The translations under genes and the position numbers were made by a program. 64,000 bases of DNA from Parasediminibacterium sp046546515 (GTDB lineage: Bacteria; Bacteroidota; Bacteroidia; Chitinophagales; Chitinophagaceae), in the NCBI RefSeq assembly GCF_046546515.1, contig NZ_JBKHKJ010000009.1, positions 62,001 through 126,000 on the forward strand. Direction: 5' to 3'. This document shows positions 56,876-64,000 of this stretch, piece by piece. Below the pieces are notes generated by a model that was not told the origin of the DNA, did not search any database, and saw nothing but the letters and a program-made list of their open reading frames with translations. The first letter of the stretch is position 1; each line of letters begins with the position of its first letter.

Positions 56876-57688
56876 TTACTCCCTTTTGCCCATGCCGAAT
56901 GTAACCCCAAGGCTTAATATCCATTCGTAAGTGCCGAAAGCCTGCTTGGCTGTGCCCTCATACACTTTGAGGTTGCTGTATCGGGCATAATCTAGCTTTT
57001 GGGCATACTCTAAGTAAACACTTTTGAAAAAAGTGGCCCGTACCGCCCCTTCAACACCCATGTTCCATCCACCAAACTGGAAACCTTGTGCATTTTCTTG
57101 CCCAAACAGTTTGTTCTGCACATGAGGTATTACGGGGCCAATGCCTGCTTTGCCAAAAGCATCTACCCTTACATTCCTGTTGGCCGATTCGTAAAAATTC
57201 CACCGCTTAGTAAGGTTGAACAGCAGGAAATTAGCCCCATTGTTCAGGTAATAATAAAACCCGTTGCCTTCCCTAAATGAAATAGTAGTATCCACCTGCC
57301 TGCCTTGCAGCTTTCCTACAAGCCGGGCATCCTGCTCGGCAAAAATGAATTTGGTATGGTCAAAATTTATTTCCCAGCCCAGCCCTCTTTTCTTATTGAA
57401 AATATACCCCAGCCTGTAGTTGTACTGTGGTATAGAGAGTGCAATATGAAAAAGCCCTTCATCCCACCCTGGATGGTCGTGCCCAGAAATGCCTTTAAAA
57501 GTGTAGTCATTATCCAAACTAGATTGTTTTACCCGCACATTGCTATGGGTGTACCATTCCTTGTTGTACCCCCATGAAAAATAAAATTGGCCTTTCCTTT
57601 CTTTCTTTTTTTTGGCTTGTTGCGCCTGAACAGATAAGGCAGCAATAACAACAATAAACAGTAGTAATAATTTTTTAAGTATCTGCAT
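56876..57688 (-). CDS. Outer-membrane beta-barrel protein, uncharacterised
   Basis: 270 residues. Signal peptide about 1-22 (IAALSVQAQ). Alternating amphipathic strands with aromatic ends (FYFSWGYNKEWYTHSNVRV; YNYRLGYIFNKKRGLGWEIN; YLEYAQKLDYARYSNLKVY; YEWILSLGVTFGMG) indicate a beta-barrel of about 10-12 strands. A short Lys/Arg-rich stretch follows the signal (AKKKKERKG). Family and ligand unknown. Confidence 0.75.
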   Translation of the reverse strand: MQILKKLLLLFIVVIAALSVQAQQAKKKKERKGQFYFSWGYNKEWYTHSNVRVKQSSLDNDYTFKGISGHDHPGWDEGLFHIALSIPQYNYRLGYIFNKKRGLGWEINFDHTKFIFAEQDARLVGKLQGRQVDTTISFREGNGFYYYLNNGANFLLFNLTKRWNFYESANRNVRVDAFGKAGIGPVIPHVQNKLFGQENAQGFQFGGWNMGVEGAVRATFFKSVYLEYAQKLDYARYSNLKVYEGTAKQAFGTYEWILSLGVTFGMGKRE

Positions 57689-57957
57689 GATTAAATTTAA
57701 AATAAAGAAAGGTGCTTGTGGGTTGAAAAAAATGGATATAAAAAACAGAAACCCAAGGGTTGCAAATATAAAGTAGCCTTTTGTTACAATAAATCTAAGG
57801 CTAATTCTTTTTTTGAGGCGCTGGTGAGTGCCAACTTAATATTGCCTGCAGCTTTGATTGTAGACATAATGAAAACTTCTATGACCCATATTCAGGGGCG
57901 TTGCTCGCTTGCTTTTGCTAATTTTTAGTGCCCTGAATTTATTTTTTAGGCATTCCT

Positions 57958-58345
57958 GCATACTAACTCATTGAAATACAGGGCTTTATTGTTTTAAACA
58001 ATGAGTGATTTGTGAGTGAAACGTGAGTGTTTTTTGAGTGATTTTTGAGTGATTCATGAGTGAAAAGTGAGTGATTTGTGAGTGAAAAGTGAGTGCTTTT
58101 TCGTTTTTTTTTTTTGAGTACAGATGTAGTTTATAATGACGTTTTTTTGTATGTTAAAAAGTAGCCTACAGGGCAGAGAACCAAGGCTAGCGCAACCACA
58201 AGGATTGAACCAACGAAAACAAGGGGGCATATACTACAAAGTTGGGATTGATTTGGGACCTGTGCAAAAGAACAATCCTATATGGGGGAAATATGCCCCC
58301 ATAAGTAGCCAAAAATGCCCCCATGGTGGGGGAAAACCTACGTTA
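57958..58345 (+). repeat. Array element type 1, copy D, with a different unit
   Basis: GAGTG starts at 58003, 58014, 58025, 58036, 58047, 58058, 58069, 58080 and 58091: nine units on an exact 11-bp grid (TGAGTGATTTG, TGAGTGAAACG, TGAGTGAAAAG). The left flank ACTCATTGAAATACAGG resembles copy B, and the right flank has ACAAAGTTGGGATTGATTTG, AACAATCCTATATGGGGG and CCCCCATGGTGGGGG as in copies A and B. So it is the same element type with another unit sequence. Together with an AATTCCT repeat (58395-58425) it fills most of the 57689-58461 gap. Confidence 0.88.
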
Positions 58346-58426
58346 TATTAACGGCTTCAAACTAACCAGTACCTCAAAAAAAATTAGCTCTCGCAATTCC
58401 TAATTTATAATTCCTAATTCATAACC

Positions 58427-58434
58427 TACCTTTG
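58427..58434 (+). promoter_or_regulatory. Candidate -7 element of the beta-lactamase gene
   Basis: TACCTTTG, exact to TAnnTTTG, 27 bases before the ATG at 58462. Confidence 0.45.
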
Positions 58435-58461
58435 CCACTCATTTAAAAATTGCAACTATTA

Positions 58462-59295
58462 ATGGTTAATAAATGCTCATTTACCGCTTTGCTGCTTATT
58501 GTTTTGTTTCTTGCTGCCTGCTCCCCCAACAACGTAACCATTGACAGTAGCCTAAAAGCCTATTTCGACAGCAGCAAGGTAGATGGCTGCTTTGGCTTGT
58601 ACGACAATGGCTCTGGGCAGTTTACTATTTACAACCTTAATAGGTACAAAGACAGTGCTTACCTACCTGCTTCTACTTTTAAAATTGTAAACTCGCTAGT
58701 TGGTATAGAAATTGGCCGTATTGTAAATGAGCGGATGGTGATAAAGTGGGATGGGGTGGTAAGGATATTCCCCGGCGGCGACACTGCCAAAGCCTGGAAC
58801 AAAGACCTGACAATGGAAGAAGCATTTAAGGCTTCTGCAGTGCCTTATTACCAAGAAGTAGCAAGGCGCATTGGCCGCGACACGATGCAGCACTGGCTAG
58901 ACAGCCTGAAATATGGCAACAAAAAAATAGGCAGCCATATAGATAGTTTTTGGCTAGACAACACATTGAAAATAACCCCCGATGAACAACTAGGGCTGGT
59001 AAAAAAACTATATTTCGGGCAGTTGGGCTTTCAAAAGCGCACGCAGGACATCGTGAAAAAAGTAATGCTGCAAGAAAGCAATGCCAACTACAGGCTAAGC
59101 TATAAAACAGGCTGGGGCTTTAAAGAAAATGGCAACAGCGTTGGCTGGACGGTAGGCTGGATTGAAGAAAACCATCACCCCTATTTCTTTGTCTTGAACA
59201 TTGAAGGGCCGCATATAATGGATATGCCTACCATCAGGAAAAACATATTGACAAGCATTTTGAAGAAAGAGGATTTTTTTGAAGGCCGGAAATAG
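58462..59295 (+). CDS. Class D (OXA-type) beta-lactamase, lipoprotein
   Basis: 277 residues from the ATG at 58462. Lipobox LAAC (Cys20), so anchored to a membrane facing the periplasm. Class D motifs: PASTFKI with Ser71 and Lys74, SAV (127-129), YGN (153-155), KTG (217-219) followed by WG. Hydrolyses beta-lactams; spectrum cannot be predicted. No mobile-element gene or resistance cassette surrounds it, so it looks intrinsic. Confidence 0.92.
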   Translation: MVNKCSFTALLLIVLFLAACSPNNVTIDSSLKAYFDSSKVDGCFGLYDNGSGQFTIYNLNRYKDSAYLPASTFKIVNSLVGIEIGRIVNERMVIKWDGVVRIFPGGDTAKAWNKDLTMEEAFKASAVPYYQEVARRIGRDTMQHWLDSLKYGNKKIGSHIDSFWLDNTLKITPDEQLGLVKKLYFGQLGFQKRTQDIVKKVMLQESNANYRLSYKTGWGFKENGNSVGWTVGWIEENHHPYFFVLNIEGPHIMDMPTIRKNILTSILKKEDFFEGRK

Positions 59296-59334
59296 TATAG
59301 TGTTACTATTCCACCCGTCGGATATAATTTTTTA

Positions 59335-59454
59335 GCCACAAAAACACGAAGAAACACTAAGAAAAATAAGGGTAAAAGATATTGCTACATAAGAGTTTTC
59401 TTCTTTTTCTTTTCTTCTTCCCTTAACCTTTGTGCTTCTTTGTGCCTTCGTGGC
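59335..59454. repeat. CCACAAAG-type dispersed hairpin
   Basis: GCCACAAAAACACGAAGAAA at the left and TTTGTGCTTCTTTGTGCCTT then CGTGGC at the right, between the beta-lactamase gene and the GT87 gene. ACCTGAGTAGTA after it (59471-59482) is a fragment of the GTTACTACTC-ended element. Confidence 0.8.
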
Positions 59455-59591
59455 AGATTAACCAAACTTGTACCTGAGTAGTAGCCTATTTTCTTTCTTC
59501 CCTTTTTGAAAACTTATATAGCGAGCAGTTGCCAAACATGCTGTAAATTCATTTTCTTTGCATATACAGCACAATAAATTTAAAATGCTAA

Positions 59592-60830
59592 ATGCTTGCA
59601 ATTACATTGAATAAGCTGAGGGGAGCAGCAACAAGTTTTATATCAAAAAAAGTGCATATTGGCCTTTGGCATATAAGTATGCCTGTATTTATATGGTTTT
59701 TACTAACCATTGTAGCGGTGCTGCTGGAAATGAGTAGGGGCATAGACGATATTAACAATTATATTATATACAAACAAGTTTTTTGGCATCTTACAAAGCA
59801 CCAGAACCTATTTGCAACCTACCCAAATGAATATTGGGACTTAAACCATTATGGGCCATTATTTGCCATTGTAATTGCCCCTTTTGCCCTGATGCCTGTT
59901 TATATAGGATGCTTTTTTTGGTGTATTGCCAACGCATGGGTTTTGTATTGGGCCATACAAAAATTGCCTATAGCCAATGCTGCAAAAATGAGTATTTACC
60001 TGATTGCCGCTGTAGAGCTAATGACCTCTATACATAATGTGCAGTTCAATGCCATGATTACAGGCTTTATTATACTATCGTTTGTATTTGTAGAAGAAGG
60101 TAACGATTTTTGGGCAACTTTTTTTATAGTAATAGGCTTCCTTACCAAAATTTATGGCATTGGTGGGTTAGCCTTTTTTCTATTTAGCAAAAACAAAATA
60201 CGCTTTATTTGGTCATTTGTTTTTTGGCTAGTCATATTGTTTGCCTTGCCTGTTATCATTACATCCCCTGCTTTCCTAGTACAATCTTATAAAGATTGGT
60301 ACAGTAGCTTGGTAGAAAAAAACATAGCCAACATCAACCTGTCGGCTGTTGGCGGCATGCAGGATATTAGTGCCATGGGTTTTATACGCCGTGTTTCGCA
60401 TTATTACAGTATGCCTAGTTGGTGGGTGCTTGCACCTGCTATGTTACTATATGTTTTACCAATTATTAGGTTTAAACAATATCAACATTTGCCATTTAGG
60501 CTGTTGTATTTGGCTATAACCTTAATTGGCGTGGTGGTGCTTAGCTCCTCTGCCGAAAGCCCTACTTATGTTATTGCAGTTGTGGGCGTGGCTATATGGT
60601 TTATTGCACAGGAAAAACCCTTGTCAAGCTGGAAAAAATGGCTACTTTGTTTTGTAATTATTTTTACTAGCTTTTCTTCAACAGATTTTTTCCCCCCATA
60701 TGTACGGCAGCATTTTATCACGGCATATAGCATTAAGGCGTTGCCATGTAGCTTGGTTTGGCTAGCTACGGCATATCAATTGTTAGTTTCCGGGTTTTCA
60801 GTTTCTCAAGCCAAAATTGCAGAAGGATGA
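59592..60830 (+). CDS. GT87-type polyprenol-phosphate-sugar mannosyltransferase-like membrane protein
   Basis: 412 residues with about 10-11 hydrophobic segments. The first extracytoplasmic loop carries DDINNYIIYKQVFW and LFATYPNEYWDLNHYGPLFA, matching the DUF2029/GT87 family (acidic pair near the membrane). These GT-C enzymes transfer a sugar from a lipid-phosphate carrier outside the membrane. The stop overlaps the start of the GT2 gene by 4 bases (ATGA), so the two are coupled and the GT2 product may make the lipid-linked donor. Confidence 0.8.
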   Translation: MLAITLNKLRGAATSFISKKVHIGLWHISMPVFIWFLLTIVAVLLEMSRGIDDINNYIIYKQVFWHLTKHQNLFATYPNEYWDLNHYGPLFAIVIAPFALMPVYIGCFFWCIANAWVLYWAIQKLPIANAAKMSIYLIAAVELMTSIHNVQFNAMITGFIILSFVFVEEGNDFWATFFIVIGFLTKIYGIGGLAFFLFSKNKIRFIWSFVFWLVILFALPVIITSPAFLVQSYKDWYSSLVEKNIANINLSAVGGMQDISAMGFIRRVSHYYSMPSWWVLAPAMLLYVLPIIRFKQYQHLPFRLLYLAITLIGVVVLSSSAESPTYVIAVVGVAIWFIAQEKPLSSWKKWLLCFVIIFTSFSSTDFFPPYVRQHFITAYSIKALPCSLVWLATAYQLLVSGFSVSQAKIAEG

Positions 60831-61759
60831 AAAAAAATGTTTCCATAGTAATACCTGTTTATAATGAAGCAAAAAATATAGCTAATATCCTGCGTGCAAT
60901 AAACAATGTGCTTCAGCCTATGCAGGCAAAATATAGCTTCACTGTTACTTTTATTGACGACGGCAGCAGAGATGGCACCCTGCAGGTAATAAAAGAACAG
61001 GCGGCAAAGAACCAACATATTTTTTTTGTGTCTTTTTCTAAAAACTTCGGGCATCAAAATGCCCTCAAAGCTGGCTTTGATGTAAGCAATGCGGATTGCG
61101 TGATAACAATGGATGGCGATTTGCAGCACCCGCCCGAATTGCTAGCACCTATGCTAGAGCAATGGGAAACAGGTTCTGACGTTGTTTTTACGGTACGGCA
61201 AGACCAAAAGGAACTGTCGTATTTCAAGCGGAAGTCGAGCATGTGGTTCTATAATGTTTTAAATAGCCTTAGCGATATAGAAATAGAAAGCGGTACGGCC
61301 GATTTCAGGTTAATGGACAAAAGGGTAGTGGACATACTTAAAACATTTGAAGAAGTTGACCTTTTTTGGCGTGGGCTGGTAAAATGGCTTGGTTTTAAGC
61401 AGTCGTCCATAGAATATATGCCCGCCGAACGAACTGAAGGGCAAAGCAAATATACCTACAAAAAAATGGTGCAGTTTGCACTAAAAGGCATTACTTCTTT
61501 TAGCACCAAGCCATTATCTATCGCCATATATGTTGGCTTTACTTTTTCACTATTGTCTTTGCTTTATGTGCCGTATGTATTGTACAGTTTGTGGAGGGGG
61601 AACAATTTAAGCGGTTGGGCTAGCATTATTGTAACAATCGCTTTTTTTGGGGGCTTGCAGCTAACTATTTTGGGCATCATTGGTATGTACCTAGGCAAAT
61701 TATTTATCCAAAGCAAAAACAGGCCGCACTATATTATTAATGAAACAAACATTAAGTGA
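60827..61759 (+). CDS. GT2 polyprenol-phosphate glycosyltransferase (DPM1/GtrB-like)
   Basis: 310 residues from ATG 60827 (earlier in-frame start at 60758 would overlap the preceding gene by 73 bases). GT-A fold: VSIVIPVYNEAKNIANILRA, FIDDGSRDGT, FSKNFGHQNALKAGFD, ITMDGDLQHPPELL (DxD-type), GTADFRLMD, FWRGLVKWLGF. Two C-terminal transmembrane helices (about 225-250 and 260-285). Makes polyprenyl-phosphate-sugar on the cytoplasmic face. Confidence 0.9.
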   Translation: MKKNVSIVIPVYNEAKNIANILRAINNVLQPMQAKYSFTVTFIDDGSRDGTLQVIKEQAAKNQHIFFVSFSKNFGHQNALKAGFDVSNADCVITMDGDLQHPPELLAPMLEQWETGSDVVFTVRQDQKELSYFKRKSSMWFYNVLNSLSDIEIESGTADFRLMDKRVVDILKTFEEVDLFWRGLVKWLGFKQSSIEYMPAERTEGQSKYTYKKMVQFALKGITSFSTKPLSIAIYVGFTFSLLSLLYVPYVLYSLWRGNNLSGWASIIVTIAFFGGLQLTILGIIGMYLGKLFIQSKNRPHYIINETNIK

Positions 61760-62532
61760 TGCGGCATATTTTATTGAGTTTTGACGTGGAAGAATTTGAC
61801 ATGCCGCTGGAGTATAACCAACCGATTGCCCTAAGCGAGCAATTGGAAATAGGCAGGCTAGGGCTTGAAGCAATTATGCCTTTTTTAAAAGATAAAAACA
61901 TAACTGCCACTCTTTTTACAACCGCTACTTACGCTATCCATTTCCCCGATACCATCAGGCAGCTAGCAACGCAGCACGAAATTGCATCGCATACTTATTA
62001 TCATTCCGAGTTTGAAAATAAGCATCTCCTAGCATCAAAACTAAAACTAGAAGCCATTACAGGCAAACCCGTAACAGGCTTGCGTATGCCCCGAATGCGA
62101 AAGGTAGAAATGAGTGAGGTGATAAAAGCAGGGTATGCCTACGATTCGTCTATAAACCCAACATGGCTTCCTGGCAGATACAACAACAGGCACTTGCCCC
62201 GCACAAAGTACATTGATGATGGCATGGTACGCATACCGGCATCGGTAAGCCCCAACTTGCGTATCCCTTTGTTTTGGCTGGCTTTTAAAAATTTCCCTTA
62301 CGCTGCTTTCAAAAGTTTGGCATTGCAAACTTTGCGGAAAGACAGCTATATATGCCTTTATTTCCACCCATGGGAATTTACAGATGCCATAAAAGAAACG
62401 GCATTGCCTGTCTACACAAAAAGATGGTGCGGACAGCAATTGGTTGATAGGTTAGGTTGGTTGATAAAAGACTTGGCGAAAGAAGGGGAGTTTGTTTCGA
62501 TGCAGCAATGGTTGGAAGATGGGTATTTGTAG
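61759..62532 (+). CDS. Polysaccharide deacetylase family protein (NodB-like)
   Basis: 257 residues from ATG 61759, which shares one base with the GT2 stop. The NodB motifs are LLSFDVEEFDMP (Asp) and ASHTYYHSEF (metal His pair), then GLRMPRMRK and C-terminal CLYFHPWEFTD. Removes acetyl groups from a glycan or lipid-linked sugar. No signal peptide, so it probably acts on the cytoplasmic side, on the product of the preceding enzymes. Confidence 0.88.
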   Translation: MRHILLSFDVEEFDMPLEYNQPIALSEQLEIGRLGLEAIMPFLKDKNITATLFTTATYAIHFPDTIRQLATQHEIASHTYYHSEFENKHLLASKLKLEAITGKPVTGLRMPRMRKVEMSEVIKAGYAYDSSINPTWLPGRYNNRHLPRTKYIDDGMVRIPASVSPNLRIPLFWLAFKNFPYAAFKSLALQTLRKDSYICLYFHPWEFTDAIKETALPVYTKRWCGQQLVDRLGWLIKDLAKEGEFVSMQQWLEDGYL

Positions 62533-62633
62533 CCACAAAGCCTAATAAGCAAAAAGAAAAAAACTATGTGCCAATACAAGCAATTAATTTTTATCCCTTT
62601 GTTTATTTGATAGGTTTATTTTCGGGGGCAGTC

Positions 62634-62682
62634 ATAAAAAAAGAAGCGCAAGTATTTTAGCAAACGCTTGCGCTTCTTTTTT
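62634..62682. terminator. Bidirectional terminator
   Basis: GAAGCGCAAG at 62643-62652 pairs with CTTGCGCTTC at 62667-62676, A-run before and T-run after, between convergent genes. Confidence 0.9.
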
Positions 62683-62702
62683 GCCATACTTGGCATTTGG
62701 AA

Positions 62703-63005
62703 TTAAAAATTATTCAGTAGCCCTGTCAATACAAATGTAAATACATACAACAAGGTTGTAATGAACGAGAAAAGCCTGATAAAGGCAACGCTATCAGTCA
62801 TTTGCTTGATTACAAAACTTGCAATCATTGCAAAAATAGCGGTTACAAACCCAATGACCATTAATGTATGCCCCAAGGTAATGCTCACAATATTGGTTGG
62901 TACTTTGTCAAAGTCGCAAAACATTAGGAATACATATAATAAAAAGCTTGTACAAAGCACAACAATTGTTGCTTCGCTTATTTTGTTGTAAGTTGATGTT
63001 GTCAT
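62703..63005 (-). CDS. Small three-helix membrane protein
   Basis: 100 residues with hydrophobic segments at about 12-30, 42-66 and 77-96. No family recognised. Alone in its transcription unit. Confidence 0.6.
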   Translation of the reverse strand: MTTSTYNKISEATIVVLCTSFLLYVFLMFCDFDKVPTNIVSITLGHTLMVIGFVTAIFAMIASFVIKQMTDSVAFIRLFSFITTLLYVFTFVLTGLLNNF

Positions 63006-63540
63006 GTTTATCAGTATTAAATTGTGAAAAATCGTATCGCTATTTTAATTTGTTGAAAATTTTCTATTTTATTTATGTTTCATGCAGCGTTATTGAAAAA
63101 GCATTTGTCCTATTTATAATGTCTTATACAAAGTTGTAAGCACAAATTTTGAAACGAATTTTTAAGTTTACTGTAAGCTATATCCAAAATAAGGCACAAT
63201 TTGTTATGCGATTAACTCTTAATTAAAAGTTAAAAACAACAGCTAGTGAATTGCTATTTTCATGCCAACATTTAAAGTTTGCAATTCAAAATTGATAATC
63301 TTTGTCCTACTGCTGAATTTCTTTGCAATTTTCTGTGCTTTCCGCCCTTGTATTTCACCCAACAAGTATGTATTTTATTTATCCCTTAATAATCTTTTGC
63401 ACTTTGAATAAATTAATTAATAATTTTTGGGCATAATAAAATTTTTTCGCATCTTTTTCATAAGCCCTTAATAGCTTAAGTGCAAGGCGATATACTTTTA
63501 TTATGCCCAATAACCTCCTATAAATAAATAAACTCAATAT
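63006..63540. other. Gene-free stretch with a 15-bp inverted repeat
   Basis: TTGGGCATAATAAAA at 63427-63441 is exactly complementary to 63496-63510, with 54 bases between, in which CTTAATAGCTTAAG forms a smaller dyad. The repeat lies downstream of the YtxH gene. The rest is A/T-rich and shows nothing else. Confidence 0.6.
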
Positions 63541-63807
63541 TTACGAAAGGCTTGATTCAACCGTTTTTTTAATCCCATTCAAATGCACTTTGCTTTTGCT
63601 AAGCAAAGACTCTGCATCGTTCTTGATGCTTTCATATTTGTCTGTTAGTTCATCCAGCACATCATCAAATTTATCTTTTAGATCTTCGCCTTTTTGTGCT
63701 ATTTTCTTTCTTGTCCTTGCTCCTTTTTCTGGGGCAAACAATAATCCTGCTGCTGCGCCTACTACAAGGCCAGCCAAAACGCCTGCTACTACTTTACCTG
63801 TTGACAT
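63541..63807 (-). CDS. YtxH domain protein
   Basis: 88 residues. Glycine-rich N-terminal hydrophobic segment VVAGVLAGLVVGAAAGLLFAPEKG (the YtxH signature), then a charged amphipathic helix (KIAQKGEDLKDKFDDVLDEL). Typically stress-related membrane-associated proteins. Monocistronic. Confidence 0.88.
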   Translation of the reverse strand: MSTGKVVAGVLAGLVVGAAAGLLFAPEKGARTRKKIAQKGEDLKDKFDDVLDELTDKYESIKNDAESLLSKSKVHLNGIKKTVESSLS

Positions 63808-63980
63808 GATTTGTTTGTTTAAAAGGTGATTAAATTAATTTTAAAAAAAAGGTTGTAAGCCAATATCCTTTTATGAGGCAACTTGCACCCTCTCTAATAA
63901 ATCCAAGAATAATGCCAGTTCTTTACTGTAGAATGCAATACACCGATTTTTTTATGCTTTTTATGTTGCTTGGCAACCTT

Positions 63981-64000
63981 TTTCGGGAACGTTTCCGAAA
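63981..64000. promoter_or_regulatory. LacI-family-like operator at the right edge
   Basis: TTTCGGGAACGTTTCCGAAA is a near-perfect palindrome with the AACGTT centre typical of LacI-type operators. The gene it would control lies outside the window. Confidence 0.4.

Noticed and set aside
58002..58101. The 11-bp arrays as CRISPR arrays
   Set aside because: There are no unique spacers, the units are far too short, and no cas genes are present.
63870..63960. A short minus-strand frame ending ELALFLDLLERVQVAS near the right edge
   Set aside because: It has a protein-like ending but an in-frame stop only about 26 codons upstream and no start codon, so it cannot be supported as a gene from this window.

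Overview
The window looks like a chromosomal segment of a Bacteroidota bacterium, most likely of the Chitinophagaceae type. Evidence: a SusC/SusD-type outer-membrane uptake operon with SusE-like lipoproteins, a giant secreted polysaccharide lyase with YDG/MBG repeats, DUF2480 and DUF5606 family genes, an HD-domain gene next to lpxD, few Shine-Dalgarno sequences, and several matches to the Bacteroidota -7 promoter motif TAnnTTTG. There is no plasmid replication gene, prophage, integrase, full insertion sequence, rRNA operon or CRISPR array. One tRNA (Arg, CCT) is present.

Layout. 0-3 kb: the tail of an ATP-grasp ligase gene, an ATP-grasp gene fused to a SET methyltransferase domain, and an ABC-type membrane subunit without ATPase. 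2.9-5.9 kb: a membrane-tethered winged-helix regulator, a possible gene remnant, and DUF1203 and DUF2480 genes. 6.9-19.6 kb: one 4246-residue secreted heparinase-like lyase, lying between two inverted copies of a dispersed repeat. 20.9-30 kb: tRNA-Arg, TPR protein, GH2 glycosidase, HPt protein, DUF5606 protein, retropepsin/PDZ protein, BatD-like protein. 30-32.6 kb: an arginase-fold protein that has lost metal ligands, next to a class III aminotransferase. 33.1-41.1 kb: susC-susD and three binding-protein genes behind a double dyad operator. 41.8-48.4 kb: YicC, a small lipoprotein, two tiny minus-strand ORFs each followed by a terminator, a response regulator, an HD phosphohydrolase, lpxD and a small aspartic protease. 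48.4-57.7 kb: a tolC-hlyD-gpsA run, serS, a toxin-antitoxin pair, hisS, a low-molecular-weight phosphatase and an outer-membrane protein. 58.4-62.5 kb: a class D beta-lactamase and a coupled GT87-GT2-deacetylase operon. The end holds two small envelope-type genes.

The most unusual content is between the genes. At least six dispersed repeats are present. Two related element types (six loci) each carry an array of about nine units spaced exactly 11 bp apart, with a shared unit pattern beginning TG. The unit sequence differs between loci although element flanks are related. Other families include a 100-185 bp element with terminal inverted repeats that supplies the hisS stop codon, a CCACAAAG-type hairpin family present seven times, a 190-220 bp element ending in GTTACTACTC that is nested in one array element, and a G+C-rich palindromic repeat, one copy of which sits in frame inside the ATP-grasp/SET gene. 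These repeats are the best candidates for something undescribed; the protein genes mostly belong to known families.
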